A DNA stretch of 64,000 nucleotides from Manihot esculenta (taxonomy: Eukaryota > Streptophyta > Magnoliopsida > Malpighiales > Euphorbiaceae), in NCBI RefSeq assembly GCF_001659605.2, contig NC_035171.2, positions 1-64,000 of the forward strand, read 5' to 3'. This document shows, one piece after another, positions 23,769-35,263 of this stretch. A model generated the notes under the pieces. That model worked only from the letters and a program-made list of their open reading frames with translations, had not been told where the DNA came from and made no database searches. Each line of letters opens with the position of its first letter. Positions within the stretch are counted from its first letter, which is position 1. The translations under genes were made by a program, and so were the position numbers.

Positions 23769-24231
23769 ATCTCCCCCTTTTTGATGATGACAAACAATTG
23801 ATAAATAGTAGGATAATAATCATAAGTGTAGTGTGTGCATTTTTTAAAAAATTTCTCCCCCTTAATGTGCTCCCCCTGTCAAAAATACTTTATGCCATAT
23901 TTAATAAATGAGAAGGCACATAAGGGAGGTTTTGACTCAATGCAATGCTATGAGATGTAATGGATCCTATATGAATAAATAAGTCCCAACAAAAATGCAT
24001 CTCAAATGAAAGAGCTGTAAATACACACAATATTCACAATCCAAGAGAGAGAAAAATATTTAATCCAAAAGAGTCAAACAAAAATCAAGGTAATAACCAA
24101 ATATAGTCAATATCCATAAAAATTATCAAATGTATACATAAGTAATACCATCTCTCCCCCTTTTGACATCATCAAAAAAAATATCACAATAACAAAAGGG
24201 GAAAACAAAAGTAACCAAATAAACAAACAGA
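23769..24231 (-). other. SIRE 3' region with repeated polypurine-like tracts
   Basis: The polypurine tract AAAAAGGGGGAGAT (minus strand, 23769-23782) abuts the 3' LTR. Three further purine runs of the same type lie upstream in the element: two around 23858-23880 and one at 24152-24164. Otherwise AT-rich, without a gene. Confidence 0.75.
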
Positions 24232-25572
24232 TCACTGAGGAGGCTGAGGAGGTGGCACTCCAGATGACTGCTGAAGAAGGTGCAAAATCTGGCTCTGCTG
24301 CTCGATCAGGGTCTGCTGCTGGTCTGTAAGTCGTGCTAACTGCTGCTCCATCTGAGTCTGGCGATCAGATATCTGAGTCTGGCGATCAGATATCTGAGTC
24401 TGGCGATCAGATATCTGAGTCTGGTGATCAGACATCTGAGCCTGGCGATCAAACATCTGAGCAACCTGCAGCTCCAGACGACCCATGGCATCATACAGAT
24501 CAGATGCAGTCCGTGAAGATGTACCCTGCTCGGTGGACCGCCCGGTACTAGCATCGCCTCTGGGAGCTCGCTCTGTCTCAAGATCAGTAGGAGAAGCATC
24601 ATCTGACTCCTCATCAGAACCATCATGTGCCTGTGCTGCTGCATGTGCTGCTCTGCGGGCTGCAAAATCTCTCCTAGAATTATAAAATTCATTGCCTCTC
24701 CTAGTCAAACCCATGTGGTGGAGGGTAGCCTCAGTATAGGGGGTGTACTCACTAGACAAAGGTAAGGCCAACTCGGTACCTGGGTCAACCCCTAGGGCTC
24801 GAAGAAGAAGAGTGAGATGACGGCCAAAGGGGAGACAACCTCGACTCAGCTTAAGGGAGTCTGCTATAGAGTGAATCATAATATGTGGCAGGTTAAGGGC
24901 TCGACCCTCTAGCAGACAAGATACTACAAACATGTCAGAATAGGAAAGTGCAGTCCTATGACCCGATCTAGGGAGAATCTCATAGGTGACTATGTGGTGA
25001 ACAACTTTAGGGAGAGTGTTGAGGTCACAGGCCTTAAGCCTAGAGGGCTCCTCACGATCTACGTCTCCTGAAATGACCCTAGTCTAGTGAAGGGAAGAGA
25101 CCTCACCAGTGATCCACTTATGAGTGGTGGAGACAACAGCCCCAGAGTTGGGGATACCTAGGTGACGAGCAATGATGTCAGGAGTGAGGTAAACCCTCTG
25201 ACCATTTACAAAACTAACTAGGTGAGGGGGAGTGTGACGGGTGAAGGTGTGTAGGTTTGCATAGAACTCCCTAACAATCCTAGGATGGGTGTCTGATGGA
25301 GTGATAAGAAGGTGCTCCCAACCCTGAACAATGAATGGCTGTAAAAAACCATAAGAACGAAAGAGCTGAACACTGTTAGCATGAATGGTTCTCCCAGGAT
25401 GAACAAACCTGAGAGAAAAAGGCTGAAAAGCAGGATCATGCTCTCTAACAACAGGAAACTCAAAGGATGGAGAGGCAGGAGGGTCAGAGGAGGGGGACCT
25501 AGGAGCCTTAGACTGTCTACTGGATTGACCTCTAAAATATGGATGTCTACGGGCTGTGGTTTTTCTACCCAT
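24232..25572 (-). pseudogene. SIRE third ORF (env position), one premature stop
   Basis: The reading frame runs from ATG at 25572 to a stop at 24232-24234, 446 codons, interrupted by one TAG at 25084-25086. The upstream in-frame TTG at 25581 is not used as start here. The N-terminal half (YFRGQ start, LITPSDTHPRIVREFYANL, VYLTPDIIARHLGIP) resembles the plant transposon-protein domain found in SIRE and Athila third ORFs. No signal peptide or membrane span is visible, so a true envelope role is unsupported. The C-terminal part has an acidic/Ser region, then a predicted coiled coil made of about five 7-residue repeats (SDRQTQI; 21-bp DNA repeat at about 24350-24455) and a Gln-rich tail. Confidence 0.75.
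24350..24455 (-). repeat. 21-bp tandem repeat encoding heptads
   Basis: About five copies of a 21-bp unit (core GATCAGATATCTGAGTCTGGC on the plus strand) encode the heptad SDRQTQI in frame within the third ORF. Three central copies are identical. A unit of seven codons keeps a coiled-coil register on expansion. Confidence 0.85.
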
Positions 25573-25588
25573 GTTACCCAAACAACAG

Positions 25589-26206
25589 CTACAGAGGCAA
25601 ATGAAAAAAAATAAAAGAACTAATCATAAGCAGCAATACCACAAAACTCAGCCCATAATCAACACAAAATCTCAACCAGTAAGCATCACAGTCATGCATT
25701 GATATATAAAGTCCCAGCTAACAAGATAACCCAGCTAATCACAACAATAAGATAACCCTGCTACTCAGTTACTGCACCATGGCCATATTCAAAACCAGAA
25801 ATAAAAAAAAAAATCTGATGCTTCATAACTTGCAAAAACATAAACAAATATCTAAGACAAAGCCAAGCAAATCAACCCAGCTAATCGCGTGTAAAAAAAA
25901 TATACTCAGCAGATTTTACAAAAAAGAAAATACCAGCAGAGTTTATATTCACCCAGATATCAGAAAGGAATATAAAGAGAGCTAACAGAAAATTAAACAG
26001 GCAGTTTGTATACATATACCCAGCTATCAACAAATTAACCCAGCTAACAGAGAGCAACAAAACAAACAACAAAAGAAAAAAAAACAGCAGATTTTAAATA
26101 CTCATATCAACAAAACTCAATAAAATCACAACCCTAAAGATCAAAACAACAGAAAATAATAAACAAAAATAAGGGAAAAAAAAAATAGAGAGAAAACAAA
26201 ACTTAC
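25589..26206 (-). other. Probable intron before the SIRE third ORF
   Basis: On the minus strand a consensus donor GTAAGT (26201-26206) follows a leader-like exon, and a TGTAG acceptor after a T-rich run (25589-25593) precedes the ATG by 16 bases. Length 618 bp. The interior is T/A-rich on the transcribed strand with several TTAGCTGGGTT-like strings. No coding. Splicing is inferred. Confidence 0.55.
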
Positions 26207-26563
26207 CCAAATGAAAAAGCTCGAAATGGGTTCCGTGAGAAGAGAAAAAATGTGTTTTGAGGCGTTTGAGTGAAAGGAAAGATGAAAAATGGAGGTTTTT
26301 TGAGGAAAAAGAGGCTCAAAACGGGCGATTTGGGAGAGGGAGACGAAGAGAGCTTCGAGGAGAGAGAGAGAGCTTCGGCGAGAGGGAGAGGACGCGCGAG
26401 GAAGACGATGAGCTGTCGCGGGGGGTTTTTAAGGGACGCGCATTTTCGGCGGCCGAATTAATCTTCGGCGGCCGAAACTGGGCAAGATTAGGAGGCCGAA
26501 CTTAAACTTCGGCGGCCGAACTTCACAATGTTCGGCGGCCGAATAGAATGTTAGGCGGCCGAA
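26207..26563 (-). promoter_or_regulatory. Probable internal promoter and leader exon of the SIRE third ORF
   Basis: Six GCC-box palindromes or near copies in 119 bp (26445, 26464, 26488, 26508, 26531, 26551), then in the minus direction a TTAAAAA TATA-like string at about 26426-26432, then about 200 bp of CT-rich, CG-containing leader (26207-26405) ending in a GTAAGT donor. The order palindromes, TATA-like, CT-rich leader, donor copies the layout of a plant promoter plus first exon. Function inferred. Confidence 0.55.
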
Positions 26564-26757
26564 AAGGATAAAAGACAGAAAGACATAAAATTTCCCGCTT
26601 TTCATATTGCCCTTGAAATTGAAGGTTAGGGGGCCGAAAGTGCCTCCGAACCTGGAATTTTTGGGCTTCCCTCCCCCTTTTTGTTTAAAAAAAATAAAAC
26701 TATATCAAACAATTTTGACATGCTTTCAAAAAGATACACACAAAAAAAAATATACAC

Positions 26758-29700
26758 TCAACAACCACCATCTAGCATTCCCAATTCCCTTTTAATGAAG
26801 TTAAATCTTTCTTCATTTAAAGGTTTAGTGAAAATATCAGCTAGTTGGTTGTTTGTATCCACAAACTCAAGAACAACATCACCATTTAACACATGATCAC
26901 GAATGAAATGATGTCTAATGTCAATATGCTTAGTTCTAGAATGTTGAATGGGGTTCTTGGTTAGATTGATTGCACTTGTATTATCACATTTAATAGGAAT
27001 GTGATCAAGAGATACTTCAAAATCTCTTAATTGTTGTTTAATCTAAAGGATTTGACTACAACAAAGACCCGCCGCCACATATTCGGCTTCGGCGGTTGAT
27101 AGTGCAACCGAATTTTGTTTCTTGCTACACCAAGAAACAAGAGATTGTCCTAGAAGTTGACAAGTACCCGAGGTACTCTTCCTATCAAGAATGCTTCCGG
27201 CAAAGTCGGCATCCGAGTAGGAACATAAAGTAAAGGATGAACTTCTAGGATACCATAACTCCAAATGCAATGTGCCATGTAAATATCTAAGAATGCGTTT
27301 AACGGCATGCAAATGAGACTCTTTAGGACATGATTGAAAACGTGCACATAAACATACGGAAAACATGATATCCGGTCTAGATGCGGTGAGATATAAAAGG
27401 CTTCCGATCATACCTCTATAGAGCTTTTCATCAATAGGCTTACCCTTTTCATCCTTGTCAAGCTTGGTGTTTGTGCTCATTGGAGTTCTACTTGGCTTGC
27501 TATTTTCCATTCCAAACCTTTTGATTAGCTCCTTTGTGTATTTGGCTTGGTTGATGAAGATGCCATCCTTAGCTTGTTTGATTTGAAGCCCAAGGAAGAA
27601 TTTGAGTTCTCCCATCATGCTCATCTCAAACTCACTTTTCATAACTTTTGAAAACTCTTCACACAAACACACATTAGTAGCACCAAATATAATATCATCA
27701 ACATATATTTGCACTACAAGGATGTCATTTCCATGATTTTTGACAAAAAGAGTTGTATCCACTTTGCCTTTTGAAAAACCATTTTGCAAAAGAAAATTAC
27801 TTAGTCTTTCATACCAAGCTCTAGGAGCTTGTTTTAAACCATATAAAGCTTTGGACAATTTAAAAACATGATTTGAAAATTCATGATTTTCAAACCCCGG
27901 AGGTTGCTCAACATAAACCTCCTCCTCAATAAAACCATTTAAAAAGGTACTTTTCACATCCATTTGAAAGAGATTAAAATTCATGTATGATGCATATGCA
28001 AGCAAGATTCTAATGGCTTCTAATCTAGCTACGGGGGCAAAAGTTTCATCATAGTCTATGCCCTCCTCTTGGTTATAGCCTTTAGCTACCAACCTAGCTT
28101 TGTTTCTAATGATATTGCCATCTTCATCAAGCTTATTTCTAAACACCCATTTGGTGCCTATGATGGGGTGATGTTTTGGTCTAGACACTAAGGTCCAAAC
28201 CTTGTTCCTTTCAAATTGGTTGAGTTCTTCTTGCATAGCAAGAACCCAACTCTCATCACCAATAGCCTCATCTATAGATTTAGGCTCTATATGAGATATG
28301 AATGCAATATTATTACATACATGTCTAAGAGAGGATCTAGTAGTTACCCCTTTTGATGTATCACCAATTATTTGATCCTTGGGGTGATCCTTCTTGTAGG
28401 CCCAATCCTTTGGCAAGTCATGTTGGACTCCTTGACTTTGCGTAATTTGCATTTGTTGCTCTTGAGGTCCAACTTCATCTTCCTTTGCCTCTATTGAATC
28501 CTCCTTGGGTTGACTTTGATCTCCATGAGGTTGAGGATCTTCAAAGGTCAACTCATCAAGGTTACCTACAAGATCATCATCACAAGAGACCTCCTTTCTA
28601 GGAGCAAAGGGATTAGATTCATCAAAAACAACATGCATTGACTCTTCAACTATCAAGGTTCTTTTATTGAATACTCTATATGATTTACTAGAGATAGAGT
28701 ATCCCAAGAAGATACCTTCATCGGTTTTGGAGTCAAATTTGCCTAGATTATCCTTATTGTTTAATATGAAGCATTTACAACTAAAAACTCTAAAATAACT
28801 AACTCTAGGTTTCCTTCCATTCCAAAGCTCATAAGGAGTCTTATTTAAGAGAGGTCTAATTAAAACTCTATTTGAAACATAACAAGCCGTATTTATGGCT
28901 TCCGCCCAAAAATAAGTAGGTAAACTATATTCTCTTAACATAGTCCTCCCCATATCTAAAAGAGTTCTATTTTTTCTTTCAACAACACCATTTTGTTGGG
29001 GAGTCCTAGGAGATGAAAAATTATGAGTGATCCCTAACTTATTACAAAAGACTTCAAATTTTTCATTTTCAAATTCTCTACCATGATCACTCCTTATTGA
29101 AGAAATTTGAAAATCCTTTTCATTTTGAACTTTCTTTGTAAAACTTTTAAAAGCATCAAAACAATCATCCTTATGAGCAAGGAACACAACCCAAGTATAC
29201 CTAGAGTAGTCATCAACTATAACAAACCCATAATGCATGCCACCAAGACTAGCTACTCTAGTTGGACCAAATAAATCCATATGCAAGAGTTGCAAAGGTC
29301 TAGAAGAGATTACCTTATTAATAGCTTTAAAGGAACTCTTAACTTGCTTACCCATTTGACATGCATCACATACTTTGTCCTTTTCATATTTGATCTTTGG
29401 AAGACCATCAACTAGCTCATCTTTGCTCAAATTTTTGAGGAGATCCATGCTAGCATGAGAAAGCCTTCTATGCCAAATCCAAGAGTTATCACTAATAGAC
29501 ACAAAGCACTTCATATCTTGGTTAGTCATAGCTTGTAAGTCAATAAGATAAATATTCTCAACTCTTTCACCAACAAACAATATTTTGTTATCCGACATTC
29601 TAGACACAAAACATGATTTTGGCTCAAAGATAACTCTACAACCTTTATCACATAATTGACTCACACTTAACAAATTATGCTTCAAACCATCAACTAATAG

Positions 29701-29920
29701 AACTTTATCAAGAATAGGAGAGTTTTCCTTACCGACTTTACCTATACCAACAATTTTACCTTTTCCATTGTCTCCAAAGGTTACTTGTCCACTTCCGTCT
29801 TTCTTTTCAAGAGAGATGAAGTTATTTGAGTTTCCGGTCATGTGCCTTGAACATCCACTATCTAGATACCATTTGCTTTCAATTTTTGAGGATTTCAAGC
29901 ACACCTAAAAGAAAGAATTC
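26758..29920 (-). pseudogene. pol: SIRE pol: protease, integrase, RT, RNase H (one internal stop)
   Basis: Copia domain order. Protease [11 protein letters not shown] (DSG catalytic site, about 29840-29875). GAG-pre-integrase HHCC ([15 protein letters not shown]). Integrase core with D of HMDLFGP, D of SDHGREF and E of GVVERKNRT. Reverse transcriptase with [11 protein letters not shown] and the YVDDI catalytic motif (about 27690-27705). RNase H with S-D-A-D, S-T-A-E-A-E-Y. A TAG at 27043 lies between CCSQIL and IKQQL; beyond it the frame continues with a conserved RNase H tail to a TGA at 26758. The upstream edge near 29905-29920 is out of frame with the end of gag, so pol as it stands would not be read through. 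Confidence 0.93.
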
Positions 29921-31836
29921 AAACACTTTTAGGTACCCAAATGTACTTGGGTCCTTGGGGGTTAGTCATTCCACTATCCAATTTCCATATGCTACCATAT
30001 CCAAGATGCAATTTTCTAATAGAGCACTTATAGTTGGTATGACCAAACTTGCCACAATAGTGACAATGACCATTGAACCTTCTTACTCTAGGTCCATAGG
30101 TGAGTGAGTATGTTTGAGTTCTCATGTGGCCATTTCTCCTTTGCTTATTAAAAAGAGATATGATTGGAGTGGTGATTTTGTGAACTATAAGTGTGTGTTC
30201 TATAATGATCATTTCTCTTATATGCAACTTGCCTAGGTGTGTGTCTTATATGAGTGTTGTAACTAGTGGATTGGTGTACATGTGCATTCCTTGTAGGTGC
30301 ATTCCTCATAGACAAATCACTACTAGAATCTTTAGGCATATTTCCATTTGAGCTAGAAACCTTAGGTTCATGTGAGTTGGTAGCTTTAACAAAAACGGTT
30401 TTAGAAAAATTTGCTTGAGTTGATTTATCATAGCCAAGGCCATACTTGATGCTAGGAGACCTTTGAGAGTCTAAAATCTCATCAAGTTTGTCCTTGCCTT
30501 TTAAAAATTTTGAAAGAGAATTTTTCAACTCAAGAATTTCATTTTTCAAATTTTTATTTTCTAGTGAGAGCTCATCTAAGGATTTTTGTAAAGAATCATT
30601 TGAGGGTAAAGGTTCCTTAAGTGAGTTCTCACTTTCCTTTTTAAAGCTAGCTAACTCACATTTCAAAATTTTATTTTTCCTATGACTCTTTTCAAGCTCA
30701 TCATTCATCAATTTTAAAGCACCTACAAGTTCATCATATGAAAACTCAACATCATCATCATTTAAAGTAAAGTCATCAAGAGTAGTTACCTCATCGGAGC
30801 TTTCCTCTAGAGCCATGAAGCACATGTTGGCAATTTCATCACCAACCTCCTCTTCTTCGGAATCACTTAACTCATCCCATGTTGCTTTGAAGGCCTTCTT
30901 CTTGAACTTCTTGATAGGCTTCTTCAACTTGGGACAATCCACTTTGTAGTGACCCGGCTTATTACATTCATAGCAAATGACTACTTCTTTTTTGCTTGAT
31001 TCACCCTTTTCCTTTCTAAAATTCTTCCTTGGGATGAACCTTTTATTTTGGAGAAGCAACTTCCTTATTCTCCTAGTTACCAAGGCCAATTCTTCCTCAC
31101 TTATCTCTTCTTCTTCCTCACTAATATCTTCGGAGGCTACCCTTAGAGCAATGTTCTTTTTCATCTTGCTAGGTTCCTCCACTTGCTCTCTCTTTAGAGT
31201 CATCTCATAGTCAATGAGATTCCCCAAGAGTTCATCCAATTGCACTTTGGTCAAGTCTTTGGCATCCTTTAAGGAAGTTACCTTTGGTAGCCATTCTTTA
31301 GGTAGACATCTTAGGATTTTCTTCACCAACTCTTCATTTGTGGATGTTTTCCCAAGAGATTTCATCCCTCCAATGATCTCAATGAACCTATCATACATTT
31401 GGCTAATAGTTTCATCGGATTTCATCTTGAACAACTCATATTGATAGATGAGGGATTCCATCTTGTTTTCCTTGACTTGATTGGTACCTTCATGAGTGAC
31501 AACCAAAGCATCCCAAATTTCCTTGGCGGTGGACTTCATGCATACTTTGTTGTACTCACTTCTACTAAGAGCACAAAACAAGATGTGAATGGCTTTGTCA
31601 TTGAGGGCTACCCTTCTCTTCTCTAGCTCACTCCATTCACTCTTAGGTTTTTGCTCTTGGTTTCCATCAATGAATCTTGTGGGAAAGAAAGGCCCATTCT
31701 CTACAATGTCCCACAAATCAACTCCTTCCGATTTAAGGAAATAATACATTCTATTTTTCCAATATAGAAAGTCATTTCCATCAAAGAAAGGTGGTCTCAC
31801 AACCGATTGACCTTCTTGAGAATTGAGGGCTGCCAT
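29919..31836 (-). pseudogene. gag: SIRE gag, main ORF 31836-30148 plus frame-shifted tail
   Basis: Starts at ATG 31834-31836 (MAALNSQEGQ), 562 codons to 30148. N-terminal capsid-like UBN2 region (RPPFFDGNDFLYWKNRM and the following 200 residues), an acidic segment (EEEEEISEEE), a zinc knuckle CYECNKPGHYKVDC at about residues 290-303, then a long coiled-coil stretch rich in Leu/Lys/Glu (about residues 370-450). The ORF ends 15 residues into a frame change near 30160-30200; the other frame (to 29919) carries a second zinc knuckle, CHYCGKFGHTNYKC, and ends in WVPKSV. The shifted end may be a mutation or a recoding signal. Confidence 0.87.
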
Positions 31837-31880
31837 TTGATCTTTACTCCAAGATAATTATATCTTCAAGAAATGGAGAC

Positions 31881-31895
31881 TTAGCTCTGATACCA
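31881..31895 (-). other. SIRE primer-binding site (initiator tRNA-Met)
   Basis: Minus strand TGGTATCAGAGCTAA two bases from the inner end of the 5' LTR matches the 3' end of plant initiator tRNA-Met, the usual copia primer. Confidence 0.93.
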
Positions 31896-31897
31896 CT

Positions 31898-33336
31898 TGT
31901 TGTCCCTTGAGGCAACCCAAGAGGGGGGGTGAATTGGGTTTATAAAAATTTAATGGCAAAGACAAGAAATTAGAAGAGAATAGGGAAGAGAAAAATCAAC
32001 ACAAAGATTTATAGAGGTTCAGCTATCCAAGCCTACGTCCTCTCCTCAAGATCCACTTGAGAGTTCAACTCCACTATCAAATCTTCTTTGGGTGAAGATC
32101 AAAACACTTACAATCTTAGAGCAAGCCTTTGCTCTTTACAAATCTCTTTTTCCACTCTAGAGCAATTCTTTGCTCAATGCCACACTCACAACAACAGAAT
32201 CTCTCAATCAACCTTTACTCACTCAGAGAAGCCAATCAATTACAACTCAAAACAAGCTTTCAAGAAATCAATACTTTGGCTCAAGGTTTTGAGAGAGAGA
32301 GAATGAAAAATGCTGTAATCTCAATAAATATTTGCTTAGATGGTTGTTGTAACCTCACAACAACAAAAACAAGTTGTATTTATAGTTCTATCATAAATAT
32401 GGCCGTTGGGGGTGTATTAAATGCAAATAGAGCCGTTTATGTTCAGAAATAACCGTTATACCGTGCCCAGAAAAACTCAGGTTCAGCGGCCTAAGCTTAG
32501 AGTTCGGCGGCCGAACCATTTGGGGCGAAGAAACTATTCCTTTAAAACTGAACTTTCGGCGGCCTAAACTCAATGTTCGGCGGCCGAACATGGTGGACTT
32601 TCGTTTCTGTTCCTCACTTTTGGAAGCCAAACTTTAGGCTTCGGAGGCAGACCCAAAACACACTTTCGGCGGCCGAAGGTTAAATGTTCGGCGGCCGAAA
32701 GTGTGGGACTTTCGTCTCTGTCCCTCACTTTCGGAAGCCGAAGGTTACACTTAGGGGGCTGGTTGAAAACCCACTTTCGGCGGCCGAAAGTCAATGTTCG
32801 GCGGCCAAACATATGGGACTTTCGTTTCTGTCCCTGACTTTCGGAAGCCGAAAGTTGTGTTTAGGGGGCACAAAATCCCTTCTTTAAAACTTTGAAAAAT
32901 CATAACTTAGGCTATAAAAATTCATTTTTCAATCCGTTTGAATATTTGTAACCTATATTTTTAGATCTTTCAATTTGATGAAAAATAATTTCAAAAGCAC
33001 TTCTTTTGGAAAATTTCATTTTGGTCCCTGAAGGTCAAGTACTCAAAAAATTGGCCATATCTAAAAGAACTTTTAGAAATGAAAGAACCTTGAGCCATCA
33101 CAATCAATTACTTGAAATTCACAATGAATAGAATTTATCAAAGTATAAAATAATTTCTTATCCCTTTCTTGTGGTATGCTTCCATGTATGGCACATTTCA
33201 CTTTTGTGATTGAAGCAATTTCATTTATTTCAATAGGGAACCTGCAAGCTCAAAACAAACACCTTTGAAGATAATTAGTAGCACACCAATTGTTTATTAA
33301 TCATCAAAACAAGGATTAGGACATTTAGGTCCAACA
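31898..33336 (-). repeat. SIRE-like 5' LTR
   Basis: 1,439 bp, 98.8 percent identical to 22329-23768 by hand count. In transcription direction the order is palindrome array (about 32860 to 32500), TATA box TATAAATA (minus strand, 32377-32384), R/U5, primer-binding site. One palindrome at 32798-32810 has lost its symmetry by a G to A change present only in this copy. Confidence 0.95.
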
Positions 33337-33341
33337 TAGGG
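33337..33341. other. Target-site duplication, right copy (TAGGG)
   Basis: Matches 22324-22328 exactly and closes the copia insertion. Confidence 0.97.
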
Positions 33342-33780
33342 CACTACTGGGAGGCAACCCAGCTGAAGCAATCTGCCCAAATCACAGCCCAGTCTGGGGC
33401 AAATCGCCTGCATGTACCATAGCCACAAGTAATTGGGACAAGTGATCTGCCCAAATCGACAGCCCACATCGACAGGGATCACCCCAGTAAGAGCAAGATC
33501 AAACCAGGCAGTTGCACCAAAGAAGTGATTTGCCCAGGTGATTTGACCACATCACCAGGCTAAATCAACAACTCCGCCTACCAACAGAAAAAGGCGTGAA
33601 CAGTACCAGCCATGCAACAGCAAGGAAGAAAGTGATTTGGCCAAGTGATCTGCCCAAATCACTAACCAAATCACCCTGTCAAGAAATCAGAGACTCAGCA
33701 TTTAATGATCAGGGCAGTTCAACTACCCCAAATCACTTTAAATAATTTTATTTTCTTCCTTTTCACGCTATCTCTTTCTG
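33342..33780 (+). other. Athila 2 post-pol spacer
   Basis: Typical Athila sequence after integrase (GGGAGGCAACCC at about 33350), then non-coding DNA with many GATTTGCCCAAATCAC-like strings (33369, 33441, 33520-33545, 33633-33665). No gene. Confidence 0.65.
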
Positions 33781-35263
33781 TTTCATCTCCTCCTTCTCTT
33801 TCAAGTCTTCCCTCACCAACGACGCCGACACTGAAGCAGCCGACACTGAAGCGGCCGACGAAGCAAGAAACACCGCCAATCCAGCAGCCCAGACATATCG
33901 CCGTCGAACTAGGGCGTCGTTGATTGCACCACCACCTTCACCCCCATCCGTTGCGACAGACACCCAGGAAGGCGAAACGCCTGAAGAAACCAAGCCGTCC
34001 ACCAGCCATGGCCACAAACGGCCAAGAACACCATCACCACCATCACCAAGCCCGGAGCGACAACAAGAGACACCCAGTGCCACACCTCTCATAAGCCAAG
34101 AAGAAGACAAATTGCCCAGCGATTTGCCCAAACCAACCCACCCTGATCACATCACTCAGACCCTGACGTTCAACAAGGCATCCAAAAGGACTAGGCTAGA
34201 CAGAGTTTCCTCTACACCCTACCACCCAGGTAAGTACATTCACCTTGGCACTCTTCAAGAACTGAGACTCTAACGCCAGGTACGTAACTTCATCTCTGCT
34301 ATTGGTTGGGACAAATTCTTCTTCCTCCACCTTCCATCCTTCACTGAGCTCACTCATGAGTTCTTCACTACTTTCTATTTTGATAGACCAGCCATGTACA
34401 ACCTACACACACCTGACATCATTGGATTTAGGCTATTGGGACAGCGATTTCGCTTGTCCCTATAAGAGTTTGGCACTGCCATGGGCTGTGAATGCCCTGA
34501 CTCCACCTGGGATTTTTCTGCAGAATTCAATCCCAGCACTGCCTATCTGGAATTATGTGATAACCCCCCTGATTCTTACTTGCCTACCAGGTCTAAGGAC
34601 CTGTACCTCAAAGACCTAAGCTTGAAATACATTCACAGGTTTCTAGCCTACACATTTTCTGGGAGGAAGGATGCACCCAACATCCTGACCAGAATAGAGC
34701 TATACATACTGTGGTGCATGCGCCACCACCAGAAACTACACTTTGGTTATTAGGTTACAACCCAAATATCCAGCATTATCCAGTACCACCGCCCCCTGAT
34801 CCTTGGGCACTTGATCACTGCCATTGCAGTGAACCTGAAACTTTTACACCCTGCCCATACTGATCTCACCCCCATTAACAAGCCAACCCCCCTGGACCTA
34901 CGATCTTTAGATGATATGGGGTTGCTTTGCGAAGTGGGGGACATTTTTTCTCTTTCACCTGCAGGACCTCTAACACCACGCCATGAGCATGTATTCAGAA
35001 AGAAGAAGGCACAGCCTGCCCCAGCAGATGGAACAGTAGGGGAAACAGAGTAGGCACCTCCAGTAAATGAACCACCTGTTGTTGCACCCCAACAGGACTC
35101 ACATCAAGACCCTGAAGATGCAGCCCCAAACCAGACAGTTGAGGCTCGTCTCAACAGAATTGAGACCAGAATTCACAACATGGAGCACCTGTTGCAACTG
35201 TTAGTGAACCACTTTCTGCCTCCAGACCAGGACAGGCAGTGATTTGGCCGGGTGATTTGCCCA
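33781..35263 (+). pseudogene. Athila 2 env-position ORF (broken)
   Basis: A single frame with several stops (34271, about 34463, 34751, 35051). Order: acidic Ala-rich and Pro/Ser-rich low-complexity N-terminus (about 33800-34190), then a region matching the Athila ORF domain (FISAIGWDKFFFLHLPSFTELTHEFFTTFYF, IIGFRLLGQRFRLSL, CECPDSTWDFSAEFN), a helical stretch KYIHRFLAYTFSGRKDAPNILTRIEL, and a C-terminal coiled-coil-like end near 35130-35230. No membrane segment is evident. Function in the family is unknown; it sits where retroviruses have env. Confidence 0.72.

Larger units (their letters stand above)
22329..33336 (-). mobile_element. Complete Ty1/copia SIRE/Maximus-like element (11,008 bp)
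   Basis: Two LTRs (22329-23768 and 31898-33336), 5-bp duplication TAGGG, iMet primer-binding site (31881-31895) and polypurine tract (23769-23782) define the full element, transcribed on the minus strand. Gene order in its own direction: gag, pol (protease, integrase, RT, RNase H: the copia order), a third env-position ORF, 3' LTR. The long third-ORF region and gag type identify the SIRE/Maximus lineage. By hand comparison the LTRs differ by about 17 substitutions and one 1-bp indel, so insertion is recent. Few breaks: one stop in pol, one in ORF3, frame offset at the gag-pol border. Confidence 0.96.

Noticed and set aside
24232..25581. SIRE third ORF as a genuine viral-type envelope gene
   Set aside because: No signal peptide, membrane span or cleavage site is visible; only position suggests env.
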